NCBI GenBank assembly: GCA_002297545.1
Contig: DBLZ01000103.1
Span: 1,147 to 64,933 of the forward strand
Length of the DNA stretch: 63,787 nucleotides
Direction of reading: 5' to 3'
Source: Prevotellaceae bacterium UBA711
Lineage (GTDB): Bacteria > Bacteroidota > Bacteroidia > Bacteroidales > Bacteroidaceae
This document shows, one piece after another, positions 15,522-25,600 of this stretch. Made by a program: the position numbers and the translations under genes. Under the pieces are notes generated by a model. It saw only the letters and a list, made by a program, of their open reading frames with translations, was not told the origin of the DNA and did no database searches. How positions within the stretch are numbered: the first letter of the stretch is position 1; every line of letters begins with the position of its first letter.

Positions 15522-16506
15522 ATGCTACATACGTTCCGTGGCACAGGTGTCGTGCCAACAGCCGCTGTGCGACGACTGGCTATCGGCTCCGCTATCCCAT
15601 GATGGCAGTTATGCCGGAGCCGTGGAACCACAGACGCGCGGTGTCATCAGCCCGGGTGATGCCCGTCGCATGGGCAAGATACTGAAGCGCACGGTATGCA
15701 CCGCGTACTCCGCACTGACGTCCTCGGGAATAGAGATGCCCGATGCCATAGTCACAGGTACCGGCATGGGCTGTATGGAGAACTCGGAGAAGTTCCTGAC
15801 AGACCTCGTGCTCAATGGGGAACACTGTCTGAAGCCTACGCTCTTCATGCAATCCACCCACAACACCATCAGTTCGCTGGTGGCCATAACGCTGAAGTGC
15901 CACGGATACAACAATACCTATTCCCACGGTGCTTTGTCGTTCGACAGCGCCCTGCTGGATGCCTGGTTGCAGTTGCGGAGCGGTGGCATCGCTTCGGCTT
16001 TGGTGGGCGCACACGATGAGGTCACCCCGTCCTTGGCGCGCATTCTGGAGCATACCCACCCCGAGTATGCCTTCATTTCCGAGACGTCCATGGCCGCCGT
16101 GCTCTCCGCCGAGGCAGGCGAGGGACCGGCGGTGGTGGTGGAGGATGTACGCATGGCCAACAATTGGACTGCGGAGGATGTGGCCGCATACCTTGGTGAT
16201 GAAGACCGCGTGATAATAGCCGGTACGAACGGCAACGCCCTCAATGATGAACCGTACGCCCGTGTGCTGGATGCCTTGGATGCACCGCGCACGGTGTTGA
16301 GATACAAGCATGTCTTCGGCGAGAACTTCTCTGCTCCGGCCATGGCTTTCTATGTGGGAGCCACGTTACTGACGAGACAGGCGATGCCGGCGTTCCTGGT
16401 GGAAAAGGATGGAGGACATGGGGCGGGCGCACCGTTGGAAAGTGTCACCCTGCTGAACCATGCCGGCTTGGCCGCATGGTCGGTCGTAAGGTTGAGGAGG
16501 CTGTGA
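15511..16506 (+). CDS. Chain-length-factor-like ketosynthase partner, no active Cys
   Basis: A thiolase-fold protein of 331 residues starting MANRCYIRSVAQVSC. The order of elements follows a ketosynthase (TGTGMGCMENSEKF, then FMQSTHNTISSLVA, then DSALLDAWLQL, then ASALVGAHDE). The region that should hold the nucleophilic Cys reads TYSHGALSFDSALL, so decarboxylative priming or chain-length control is more likely than condensation. It overlaps the preceding ketosynthase gene by 11 bases and touches the next gene (ATGA). It corresponds in position to ApeC/CLF of aryl-polyene clusters. Confidence 0.82.
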   Translation: MANRCYIRSVAQVSCQQPLCDDWLSAPLSHDGSYAGAVEPQTRGVISPGDARRMGKILKRTVCTAYSALTSSGIEMPDAIVTGTGMGCMENSEKFLTDLVLNGEHCLKPTLFMQSTHNTISSLVAITLKCHGYNNTYSHGALSFDSALLDAWLQLRSGGIASALVGAHDEVTPSLARILEHTHPEYAFISETSMAAVLSAEAGEGPAVVVEDVRMANNWTAEDVAAYLGDEDRVIIAGTNGNALNDEPYARVLDALDAPRTVLRYKHVFGENFSAPAMAFYVGATLLTRQAMPAFLVEKDGGHGAGAPLESVTLLNHAGLAAWSVVRLRRL

Positions 16507-16862
16507 TGATGTGGCAATTGTTGGGACTTTCCTTGCTCCAAAGCATTATGCTTTCCATGGGGCAGCTGAGTCTGAAGCTGGCCTTGGGACACATGCTCCC
16601 CTTTGAATGGTCGTTGCGCTTCTGGACGCACATGCTCACCAACTGGTGGTTTCTGCTCTGTGGCATCATGTTCGGCGGTGCGTCGCTCCTGTGGATGTAC
16701 ATACTGAAGCACTGGCCTCTGAGCATGGCCTATCCGATGGTGAGCATGAGCTACGTAATAGCCATGATCATGGCAGTGCTGTTTCTGCACGAAAGCATAG
16801 CCTGGAACCGTTGGCTGGGTGTGGGACTGATAATGCTTGGTTGCGTACTGGTGGCCAAGTGA
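16506..16862 (+). CDS. Small EamA/SMR-type four-helix membrane protein
   Basis: A 118-residue integral membrane protein of the drug/metabolite transporter superfamily, with four hydrophobic segments at roughly 1-25, 42-63, 67-90 and 97-117. The pattern (AYPMVSMSYVIAMIMAVLFLHESI) resembles EmrE/ArnE-type half-transporters, which work as dimers. It starts inside the stop codon of the preceding gene. A role in flipping a lipid-linked intermediate or exporting the pigment is inferred. The family assignment is moderately sure, the substrate unknown. Confidence 0.72.
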   Translation: MMWQLLGLSLLQSIMLSMGQLSLKLALGHMLPFEWSLRFWTHMLTNWWFLLCGIMFGGASLLWMYILKHWPLSMAYPMVSMSYVIAMIMAVLFLHESIAWNRWLGVGLIMLGCVLVAK

Positions 16863-16884
16863 TGACATTGATATACTATAGAAG

Positions 16885-17523
16885 ATGAAGAAGACTATAC
16901 TCATGCTGCTGTTCATGGCGATGGCCGGTACGATGACCGCCATGGCGGCACCCTTGACGCCTCAGCAGAAGCAGCAGGCCATAGTTGCCATCAGCCGGGC
17001 GGTGTCCGGAATGGAGACGATGCAGTGCACCTTTGTGCAGACCAAGCACATGTCCATGCTGAATGACCGCCTGGTGTCACATGGCATCATGTACTATCGC
17101 CAGCCCGATAAGCTGCGATGGGAGTACACACGCCCCTACGACTATCTGTTCATCTTCAACGGTGCCAAGGTCTACATGGGCAACCGCTCCAGGAAGAGCG
17201 TCGTGGATACGGCTTCCAACCGCCTCTTCCGCGAGATAGCCGGCATAATGATGAGCACTGTGACGGGCAAGGCCCTGGCGGACCCCGAACGCTTCTCCCT
17301 GGATGTGGAGGAGGTGCAGCAGTCATGGCACGTCACTCTCGTCCCGAAGAAGAAGGAGTTGAAACGTATGTTCCAGAAGGTGGTGCTGGTATTCAACCGT
17401 GCCGATGCCGCGATACTCGGAGTGAATATCTACGAGAAGAACGGTGACCTGACGGAGATACTGATGTCCGACGTAACGAAGAACGCTAAGATAGATGAGG
17501 CACGTTTTGCTATTCCTCTTTAG
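16885..17523 (+). CDS. LolA-like outer-membrane lipoprotein carrier of the polyene cluster
   Basis: A periplasmic protein of 212 residues with a signal peptide (MKKTILMLLFMAMAGTMTAMAAP). The body follows the LolA fold: CTFVQTKHMSML, GIMYYRQPDKLRWEYTRPYDYLFIFNGAKVYM, and NIYEKNGDLTEILMSDV. LolA-like proteins are regular members of aryl-polyene clusters and are thought to carry the lipidic product across the periplasm. The last 29 bases overlap the next gene in another frame. Confidence 0.88.
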   Translation: MKKTILMLLFMAMAGTMTAMAAPLTPQQKQQAIVAISRAVSGMETMQCTFVQTKHMSMLNDRLVSHGIMYYRQPDKLRWEYTRPYDYLFIFNGAKVYMGNRSRKSVVDTASNRLFREIAGIMMSTVTGKALADPERFSLDVEEVQQSWHVTLVPKKKELKRMFQKVVLVFNRADAAILGVNIYEKNGDLTEILMSDVTKNAKIDEARFAIPL

Positions 17524-17941
17524 CCTGCTGGCCTTTCCCTTGGCCATGCTGTCGGCCACGGAACGCTATGCCGTGACCATAGATATGGGGCGTGCTTCGC
17601 TGACCGGTGTCATGGTCATGCGTCAGGAGGCCGATGATGTCGTGGGCAGCATGATAAACGAGTTTGGCGTGTCGGCGATAGACTTCATGTATGACGGGGC
17701 ACGTGACAAGGTCCGCCTTTGCCATGTGGTTCCGTTCATGGACAAGTGGTACATACGCCGCGTGCTGCGCCGCGACCTGCGCTTCTGCCTGTATATATTA
17801 TACAATAAGGTGTACGGACGCAGGCATTCGTACGCGGTGAAGCAGGACGGAGACGCGGTGAGCATCACCAATGCGCGCTATGGCATCACCTATGCCTTTG
17901 CTCCGCTAAACACAGAAGAGACCAATGCTATTGAAAGATAA
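17495..17941 (+). CDS. Secreted protein of the polyene cluster, unknown family
   Basis: A 148-residue protein with a signal peptide (MRHVLLFLFSLLAFPLAMLSATE). The body has alternating strands (RYAVTIDMGRASLTGVMVMRQ) and a basic stretch with many Arg residues near 85-115. I do not recognise the family. Similar small exported proteins accompany LolA-like genes in such clusters. It overlaps the LolA-like gene by 29 bases and the next hotdog gene by 17 bases, so the frame is well supported by tight packing. A lipid-transfer or outer-membrane docking role is a guess. Confidence 0.75.
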   Translation: MRHVLLFLFSLLAFPLAMLSATERYAVTIDMGRASLTGVMVMRQEADDVVGSMINEFGVSAIDFMYDGARDKVRLCHVVPFMDKWYIRRVLRRDLRFCLYILYNKVYGRRHSYAVKQDGDAVSITNARYGITYAFAPLNTEETNAIER

Positions 17942-18302
17942 TCTATATACGGTCACGTGCATGGACAGGGAGTGCTCTGCGGTGGACGTAGCCCTTTGCC
18001 CCGACAGCATCATATACCGGGCTCACTTTCCCGAGAGGCCTGTGACCCCGGGTGTGTGCATCATACAGGCGGCGGTGGAACTGTTGGGTCTTTTGCACGG
18101 ACGTGAATACGTGCTGCAGGAGGTTTCGGCTGCCAAGTTCCTGCGCGTCATCAGTCCTTTGGACATGCAGCGGGTGTCATACGTCTTCACGAAGTCGGCC
18201 CCATCGGAACGGGGCGATACGGTGAAGGCCTGTGTCACCGTGCTGGAACCGGCCGCCAAGCAGGTCTGTGTCAAGTTGACCATCCTATGCCAGGCATCAT
18301 GA
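17925..18302 (+). CDS. Hotdog-fold dehydratase subunit (FabZ/ApeI-like), keeps His, Gln replaces Glu
   Basis: A hotdog-fold protein of 125 residues. The FabZ/FabA motif is seen as HFPERPVTPGVCIIQAAVELL: the catalytic His is present (His34) but the Glu of the helix is Gln48. The central helix and the C-terminal strands (VSYVFTKSAPS, VKACVTVLEP) fit the fold. FabZ dimers build each site from residues of both subunits, so this protein may pair with the one at 11401, which has the opposite loss. It overlaps its neighbours on both sides, by 17 and 4 bases. Confidence 0.82.
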   Translation: MLLKDNLYTVTCMDRECSAVDVALCPDSIIYRAHFPERPVTPGVCIIQAAVELLGLLHGREYVLQEVSAAKFLRVISPLDMQRVSYVFTKSAPSERGDTVKACVTVLEPAAKQVCVKLTILCQAS

Positions 18303-20287
18303 AGCATATTGACGGCGACATACTGAAAGCTACCATGCGCGGCCACGGCATTTGCGTGGTGATCCCGACGTACAACAATGTCGGGACGGTACGTACTGTG
18401 GTAATGGAGACGCTGGAGTATTGCGATGACGTCATAGTGGTGAACGACGGCAGTACGGACGGCACACGGGAGCTGCTGGCCGGCATACCGGGCATAGATG
18501 TGGTGGACTATCCCCGGAACATGGGCAAGGGTACGGCACTAAAACGAGGTTTCATACATGCACGTTCCAAGGGCTTCCGATATGCCATCACGCTCGATTC
18601 CGACGGGCAGCACTACCCTGAGGATATAGAGAATTTTGTCCGGGCCGTGGTAGAGATGCCGGAGACACTGATAGTGGGCGAGCGCGACCTCTCCGGGGTG
18701 GACATCAATGCACAGAGTTCCTTTGCCAACAAGTTCTCCAACTTCTGGTTCCGGGTGCAGACGGGCATCAACCTGAGAGACACGCAGACGGGATTCCGTG
18801 TCTATCCGCTCGCCCGCATGCACGGCCTGGGGCTGCTGACGAGTCGTTACGAGGCCGAACTGGAGCTGCTGGTGTTTTCAGCCTGGCATGGCACGCCCAT
18901 ACGCTCCATTCCCATCCGCGTCTATTATCCGCCGAGGAGCGAAAGGGTGTCGCATTTTCGCCCGTTCATGGACTTCACCCGCATCAGCATACTCAACACC
19001 ATACTGTGCATTCTGGCCGTGGTTTACGGCTTGCCGATGCGTATGTACAATGCCTTTGCACAGCGGAAACTGTTTGCCAATGACTTTCGCCCCTTTACAC
19101 ATAAGGATGGCGTACGGCGCAGTGCCGCCATCACGCTTGGCAGACTTTGGCGCTCGGCCTGTGGCGCTGCGTACTTCTTCCTGTGGTCCGTAGTGGTCTT
19201 TACGCCCATGACCGCCTTGTATTTCGCCTTGGGCTGGAACACCGAGACCAAGAGGTTGCGGTTTCATCGTATGCTGCAATGGCTGTCGGCTCACTTTCTC
19301 CGCATGCTTCCCGGCGCCGAGGTGAGATTCGAGAACCTCACCGACAAGACGTTCTCCACGCCGGCCATAGTGGTGTGCAACCATCAGTCTCTCCTGGATC
19401 TCCCCATGCTGATGGCCCTGCACCCACGGCTCATATTCCTGACAAACGACCGCGTGTGGCACAATCCCTACTATGGCCGTGTGATACATCGTGCTGAGTT
19501 CCTTCCCGTATCGGCCGGCATGAATGTAATCCTGCCACGGCTGAAAAGCTTGCGCGACCGAGGTTACTCCATTGTGATCTTCCCTGAGGGCACGCGCTCC
19601 GAAGACTGCACGATTCTGCCTTTCCATCAGGGTGCGTTCCATCTTACTCGCGAATTGCAGATGGACATCCTGCCCATAGTGTTGCACGGTGCAGGGCACT
19701 TTATGCCCAAGAAGGGCAAACTGTTTCGCAAAGGTAACATAGTCCTGAGGATATTGCCTCGTGTGCAGTATTGCCGGCAGCCTCAGTATCCCACCACCCG
19801 AGGCGAGGCCCGTGCTTACCGCCGTATGATACGCGAGCAGTACGACCTGCTGGCCTCGCAGCAGGAGACCTGTCATTATTTCAGCAGCCATATCCTCTAT
19901 CGCTATGCCTACCGTGGATGGAATGTCGTGGCCCGATGCAAGGCCATGCTGAGGCACATCGACGATTACAGTCAAATCATAGACCGTGGGCCTTCGTCTG
20001 CGGGGGATATACATGGGCCATCAGAGAGGCACGGGACTACTCGTTGCGTCCGCATAGTTCATGCCGGCATAGGTGTTTTCCCGTTGCTCTATGCCTTGGT
20101 CAATAAGGATGTAGAGGTATATGCCTTCGAAGAATGTCTCGCCGACTATCGCATCGCCGTAGAGACGGCGGCACTGCCTCCAAATCTTCACTATATTCAT
20201 GCCGTGTGGGAGGGAGACTGCTCCGTCGAGGGCATTAACTTTGACCGCACGATAATTATGGATCGCACTACGCCACACATTATATAA
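18299..20287 (+). CDS. GT2 glycosyltransferase fused to LPLAT acyltransferase
   Basis: A 662-residue fusion starting at the ATG that overlaps the preceding stop. Residues about 16-235 are a GT2 domain (CVVIPTYNNVGTV, VVNDGSTDGTRELL, metal-binding DSDGQ at Asp100-Asp102, DTQTGFRVYP). A membrane segment follows near 285-315. Residues about 335-500 are a PlsC-type acyltransferase with NHQSLLD (His362, Asp367) and FPEGTRS (428-434). The last 100 residues (IGVFPLLYALVNKDVEVYAFEE and on) look like part of a Rossmann fold without a clear cofactor motif. It probably builds a glycolipid or acylated head group for the polyene at the inner membrane. The C-terminal half has a dead-looking parallel in the MMPL protein at 22616. 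Confidence 0.88.
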   Translation: MKHIDGDILKATMRGHGICVVIPTYNNVGTVRTVVMETLEYCDDVIVVNDGSTDGTRELLAGIPGIDVVDYPRNMGKGTALKRGFIHARSKGFRYAITLDSDGQHYPEDIENFVRAVVEMPETLIVGERDLSGVDINAQSSFANKFSNFWFRVQTGINLRDTQTGFRVYPLARMHGLGLLTSRYEAELELLVFSAWHGTPIRSIPIRVYYPPRSERVSHFRPFMDFTRISILNTILCILAVVYGLPMRMYNAFAQRKLFANDFRPFTHKDGVRRSAAITLGRLWRSACGAAYFFLWSVVVFTPMTALYFALGWNTETKRLRFHRMLQWLSAHFLRMLPGAEVRFENLTDKTFSTPAIVVCNHQSLLDLPMLMALHPRLIFLTNDRVWHNPYYGRVIHRAEFLPVSAGMNVILPRLKSLRDRGYSIVIFPEGTRSEDCTILPFHQGAFHLTRELQMDILPIVLHGAGHFMPKKGKLFRKGNIVLRILPRVQYCRQPQYPTTRGEARAYRRMIREQYDLLASQQETCHYFSSHILYRYAYRGWNVVARCKAMLRHIDDYSQIIDRGPSSAGDIHGPSERHGTTRCVRIVHAGIGVFPLLYALVNKDVEVYAFEECLADYRIAVETAALPPNLHYIHAVWEGDCSVEGINFDRTIIMDRTTPHII

Positions 20288-20292
20288 CGTAT

Positions 20293-21186
20293 ATGCCAAT
20301 GAGATACATTTCCGCTGTCCTTCTGCTATGTCTGTGCATGGTTTGCCCCGCTTCGGCACGGGACGGCATCAATATATGGGAGGGCACACGCTGCCATGCC
20401 GACGTGCGGCTGACTGCATACCCGGTCGAGGGCAGTGGCAATACGGCCTGCATAGTCTGCCCCGGCGGCAGCTACTTCTGGCTTGCCCGCAGGACCGAGG
20501 GCAGGGACGTGGCACGCTGGTTGCAAGCCAACGGCATCTCGGCCTATGTACTGGAGTATCGTGTGGGCGGAGTAGCGGCCTTTGTTACACGTTACCGCCT
20601 GTTGTCACGCGGACACCACTATCCAGACATGCTTCAGGACGTGCAGCGCAGCATACAGTTGCTCCGAGAGCAGGCTCCTGCCTTGGGCATCGCCCCCGAC
20701 CGCCTTGGCGTGATGGGCTTCTCGGCCGGCGGACATCTGTCGGTGATGGCCGGAGAGTTCTTCGATACCGACGTGCTGTCGCCCCTGGGCATCTCCACCG
20801 GCGTCTCGTTGAGACCAGATTTCATTGTCCCCATCTATCCGGTGGTGACGTTGTCGGCTCCTGTGGTTCACAAGCGTTCGCGCCGCGGTATTCTTGGCGA
20901 GGGCCGTGCAATAACGCCACAGATGAAGGACTCGCTTTCGCTGGAAAAGCACGTGCGCCCCGACATGCCGCCAACGTTCCTCATGAACTGCGTGGACGAC
21001 CCCATAGTTGACTATCGCAACTCCATGCTGCTGGACTCGGCCATGACAGCCATGGGCATACCGCACACCTACATACAATACCGTACGGGAGGCCACGGCT
21101 TCGGAGCCAGTCCCGACAAGACCACGTCCGAGGCCATACAGTGGAGGGAAGCGTTCCTGAAGTGGATAAGGACCGTGTTTGATTAG
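20293..21186 (+). CDS. Secreted alpha/beta hydrolase (esterase)
   Basis: An alpha/beta-hydrolase of the BD-FAE/Est type, 297 residues, with a signal peptide (MPMRYISAVLLLCLCMVCPASARD). The oxyanion region is NTACIVCPGGSYFWLARRTEG, the nucleophile elbow GFSAGGH lies near residue 145, the acid is probably in NCVDDPIVDY, and the His in RTGGHGFG. It probably acts in the periplasm, possibly cleaving or transferring an ester of the polyene. It starts 5 bases after the GT2-LPLAT stop. Substrate is not visible from sequence. Confidence 0.85.
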   Translation: MPMRYISAVLLLCLCMVCPASARDGINIWEGTRCHADVRLTAYPVEGSGNTACIVCPGGSYFWLARRTEGRDVARWLQANGISAYVLEYRVGGVAAFVTRYRLLSRGHHYPDMLQDVQRSIQLLREQAPALGIAPDRLGVMGFSAGGHLSVMAGEFFDTDVLSPLGISTGVSLRPDFIVPIYPVVTLSAPVVHKRSRRGILGEGRAITPQMKDSLSLEKHVRPDMPPTFLMNCVDDPIVDYRNSMLLDSAMTAMGIPHTYIQYRTGGHGFGASPDKTTSEAIQWREAFLKWIRTVFD

Positions 21187-21249
21187 CCCGAAAGATCATT
21201 GCCATGGCCCTATGCCATAAGCATCCGGCCCCTATACCTTATTATATAT

Positions 21250-22566
21250 ATGACACAAGACATGGAAGACATAGAGTTTCGCTCTGCGGAGGACATCCGC
21301 GAGTATCAGAACAAACGTCTGCAGGAGGCCTTGGCCTACCTGCAGGGACATTCGCCATACTATCAGCGCATGTTCCGTGAGAACGGTATAGATATTGCCG
21401 CCATCCGGACCATTGACGACCTGACCGGGTTGCCATTTACCGAGAAGAAGGACCTGCAGCTCTACAACCGTGACTTCCTCTGCGTGCCTGCAGAGAAGGT
21501 AGTAGACTACATCACCACCTCCGGCACGCTGGGCGACCCCGTCACCTTTGGTTGCACCGATCGTGACCTGGATCGTCTGGCCTACAACGAGAAGAAGTCT
21601 TTTGCATGTGCAGGCGTCCGTCCAGGCAACATAGTGCAGTTGATGACCACGCTGGACAAGCGTTTCATGGCGGGCTTGGCCTATTTTCTTGGCATACGTG
21701 CCCTGGGCGCGAGCATAGTACGTGTTGGCAACGGCATGCCCGAACTGCAGTGGGACACCATCACCCGTCTGCGTCCCGACACCATCATGTGCGTTCCCTC
21801 TTTCATACTCCGCCTGATAGAGTACGCCGAACAGCACGGCATAGACTATCGTCATTCCAGCATACGCCGCATCATAGGCATAGGCGAGGGACTGAGGGAA
21901 CAGGACTTCAGCCTCAACCTCCTGGGGCGGCGCATCCACGAGAAGTGGGATGTGGAACTCTATGCCACATATTCCTCCACCGAGATGGGCGCCACCTTCT
22001 CCGAGTGCCCCTACGGGTGCGGTGGTCATGTCCATCCCGAGCTTATCATCGTGGAGATAATAGGAGAAGACAACCTGCCCGTGCCCGACGGGCAGGTAGG
22101 CGAGGTGGTGGTGACCACCCTGGGCGTGGAGGGCATGCCTCTGCTGCGCTTTCGCACTGGAGACATGAGCAGCAAGGTCACAGGACAATGTCGGTGTGGC
22201 CGCAATTCCTATCGCCTTACCCCCATCGTCGGCCGCAAGAACAATATGATCAAACTCAAGGGCACCACTATCTATCCGCCTGCCATAAACGACGTCCTGG
22301 ACAACACGCCGTACGTGGTCAACTACGTGGTGGTGGTACAGGACAGCTCGGCTGGCACGGACGAAGTGGTGGTAAAGGTTGGCGTGGCCTCCACACTGCC
22401 CTTCGACATAGTCAAGGACCTGAAGGACCGCTTCCGCTCGCGCATCCGTGTTGCTCCCATAGTCGAAGTGATGTCGCCCGACGATATGGCCAAGATTAAC
22501 AACCCGGGCAGCAATCGCAAGCCCATTAAATTCATAGACCGACGCCATCACGGTGCGGCCAAGTGA
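21250..22566 (+). CDS. AMP-dependent acyl ligase, phenylacetate-CoA-ligase type
   Basis: An adenylate-forming ligase of the PaaK group, 438 residues (starts at 21250 or 21262 are possible). Motifs are YITTSGTLGDPVTFG (A3-like loop from about residue 87), YSSTEMG (A5), RFRTGD (A7) and GRKNNMIKLKGTTIYP (A8). It is the expected enzyme that activates the lyase product (4-coumarate or its methylated form) and loads it on the ACP or CoA as polyene starter. It follows the esterase gene and precedes the exporter. Confidence 0.87.
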   Translation: MTQDMEDIEFRSAEDIREYQNKRLQEALAYLQGHSPYYQRMFRENGIDIAAIRTIDDLTGLPFTEKKDLQLYNRDFLCVPAEKVVDYITTSGTLGDPVTFGCTDRDLDRLAYNEKKSFACAGVRPGNIVQLMTTLDKRFMAGLAYFLGIRALGASIVRVGNGMPELQWDTITRLRPDTIMCVPSFILRLIEYAEQHGIDYRHSSIRRIIGIGEGLREQDFSLNLLGRRIHEKWDVELYATYSSTEMGATFSECPYGCGGHVHPELIIVEIIGEDNLPVPDGQVGEVVVTTLGVEGMPLLRFRTGDMSSKVTGQCRCGRNSYRLTPIVGRKNNMIKLKGTTIYPPAINDVLDNTPYVVNYVVVVQDSSAGTDEVVVKVGVASTLPFDIVKDLKDRFRSRIRVAPIVEVMSPDDMAKINNPGSNRKPIKFIDRRHHGAAK

Positions 22567-22615
22567 GCCTGCTCTCCGTTTCCGGCCACCCTCAATGCCT
22601 CATCCGCAACAACCC

Positions 22616-25600
22616 ATGAACAGTCTCGTGACTCATATATACGACTTCCTCCGCCGGCATGCGTCGGTGGGGTGGGTTGCCTTTGTCGCCATCACGGTCG
22701 TGCTGGCAGCCTCGTTGCTGTCGCTCCGTTATAAGGAGGACATTTCGGACTTCCTGCCCATGGATGAGGCCAACCGCACTGCGCTGTCGGTATATCAGGA
22801 CGTTTCAGGTGCCAACAATATCTATGCCATCCTGTCTGCGCGCGACACGGCCGATGTCGTTCCCGATGCCCTGACAGATGGTGTGGACTCCCTGGTGGAG
22901 ACCGTACAGAACGCGGACACCCTTGGGTTGATCTCAGACATCACCGCCCGAGTGGATATGGACAGGATGATGGAGGTGGCGGACATGATATATGCCGACA
23001 TACCGCTCTTTCTCACCGATGCCGACTATGCACGCATGGACAGCCTGCTGGCCATGCCGGGATATATCGCCCGCAAGGTGGCTGAGGACAAGGAGATGTT
23101 GCTCTTCCCCTCGTCGCAACTGCTGGTACAGGGCATAGCGCGCGATCCGCTGGACCTGTTCTCGCCCGTGCCGAGGCGCCTCTCGCACCTGGGCATGTCC
23201 ATGCAGTACGAGACCTACGACGGTTACATACTGTCGCCGGACGGCACCAAGGCCATTGTCATACTTCGTTCGGCATCGGGAGCAAGCGAGTCCGACAACA
23301 ACACGAGCCTGCTGTCTCTCCTTAATGAGGCCGCTGCCCGTACCGAGGCCGCCAACCCCGACCTGGACGTGCATATCATAGGCGGTCCGGCCATAGCCGT
23401 GTCCAATGCCGAGCGCATCCGTCAGGACAGCATGCTGGCCGTCACGCTGTCGGGCGTCCTCATTCTGGCCCTGCTGATATATGTCTTCCGCAGTGCCCGC
23501 AACATATTGCTGATAGTTGTCTCCGTGGGGTGGGGCTGGCTCTTCGCCATGGGTGGCATGGCACTGCTCAGCGGTTCCGTCTCGGTCATCGTCATAGGCA
23601 TAGCCTCGGTCATCCTGGGCATAGCCGTGAACTATCCCCTGCATCTTATCGATCACCTTAGGGACAGCGATCACCCGCGTGCAGCGCTCCGCGAGATAGT
23701 ATCCCCGTTGGTCATAGGCAACATCACCACGGTGGGAGCCTTCCTCTGCGTGGTGCCGTTGGAAGCCCCGGCCCTGCACGACCTGGGCGTGTTCAGCTCT
23801 CTGCTCCTCGTGGGCACCATCATCTTCGTCCTTGTCTTCCTGCCTCATGCCGTGAGGACGCGTACCGGGGAAGGCGGAGGCCCCGCCACCGGGGCTGTAT
23901 GGATCGCCCGCATGGCCTCCATCTCCATGGAGAACCACCGCTGGATGGTGCGGGCCGTGCTGCTGCTGACCGTGGTGTTTGCATGGTTCAGCCTGCGTAC
24001 GGAGTTCGACTCGGACATGCGTAATATCAACTACATGACCGAGGAGCAAAGGGCTGACTTCGACTATTTCAATGCCATATTCAACAGGAGCACCGATACC
24101 GAGACCGCCTATCTTGTCAGTTCGGGCACCGACTGGGAAAAGGCCTTGCGGCAGAATGAGCTGGCCGAGGCCGCCCTGGACACGCTTGTGCAGACAGGCC
24201 TGGTGCGGTGCGGAGGCAACGTGTCCTCTTTTCTCTCCTCCCGTCGCGTACAGACAGAACGTCTGCAACGATGGCAGGACTTCCTTGCCCGTCATGCCAA
24301 CCGTTTGCGCCTGGACCTTGCCGAGGCTTCCCGGGCGGAAGGTTTTTCGTCCACGGCATTCACGCCGTTCCTTGACATTCTGTCCGCCGAGTATGCTCCG
24401 CGCGACTTCGAGCACTTCCGGGGTTTGACTTCCACCGTCTTCTCGGGCAACGTCAGTGAGGATGCCTCCGTGGGACGGAAGTCCATAGTTCAGACCGTGG
24501 AACTGCGCCCTGCCGACATGGAGCGCCTGCGCCGCACTGTAGAGGCTACGGACGGCTACGAGGGCATGGTTTTTGACGTGCGGAGCATGAACGAGGCCAT
24601 GACGCGCACGCTCTCCGACAACTTCAACTACATTGGCCTGGCTTGCGGTTGCATCGTCTTCTTCTTCCTGTGGTTCTCCTTCGGCAACGCCGAGCTGGCC
24701 ATAGCATCCTTCGTGCCCATGGCCGTCAGCTGGTTGTGGATACTGGGCATCATGGCCATGCTGGGCATACGGTTCAACATAGTGAACATCATCCTGGCTA
24801 CTTTCATTTTCGGCCAGGGAGACGACTATACCATCTTCATGACCGAGGGACTGTCCTACGAGTACGCCTATCGCCGCCGGCTGCTGGCCTCGTACAAGAA
24901 CAGTATCGTTGTCTCGGCCCTGATCATGTTCATCGGCATGGGCACCCTGGTCTTTGCACAGCATCCTGCCCTGCGTTCCCTGGGCGAGGTGATAGTGGTG
25001 GGCATGTCCTCAGTGGTGCTGATGGCCTATCTGTTTCCTCCACTCATATTCAACTGGCTGGTGCATTCCCGTGACGGTCGGGCGCGTCTCCGCCCGGTCA
25101 CCATAGGCCGTCTGTTGCGTACGTCCTACAGCATCGTGCTGTTGCATGCCGTGCTGTCCGCAGCATACGTCATGGGAATGATGATGCGCATGCATGACCA
25201 AGCGCGTTACCGTCGCCGCATATCTTCCATGCTGAGCTTCCTGCTCGGCCATATACCCGGCGTAAATCTCGTCACTGACAATGATGGCACGACTGCCACG
25301 GGCAACTCTTCTGCCTCTGCCTGCATACTCCGTTTTCGTTCCCGTTCGTCATGGGACGTTCTCGTTATCATGGCCTGTTTTCCTGATGTAATTATCGTTG
25401 CGGACGGAACGCCCTCCACACACATAATGCTTCGCAGCATCATGCGACGAGGAGGATATGTCGCTACGGTGGCGGACATACAGGGTGGCAGCACCGTCTC
25501 CCGCCTTGTAGCTACGGAGTCCTGCGACGCGGCCATAGCCATGGCCAAGCGCTTGCAATGCGACATCCGCCCGCTGCACATCATAGGCTCGGAGTACATC

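Noticed and set aside
22934..24964. 676-codon minus-strand frame over the exporter gene
   Set aside because: It is an antisense shadow in G+C-rich DNA. The plus-strand exporter has clear membrane helices and conserved RND segments.
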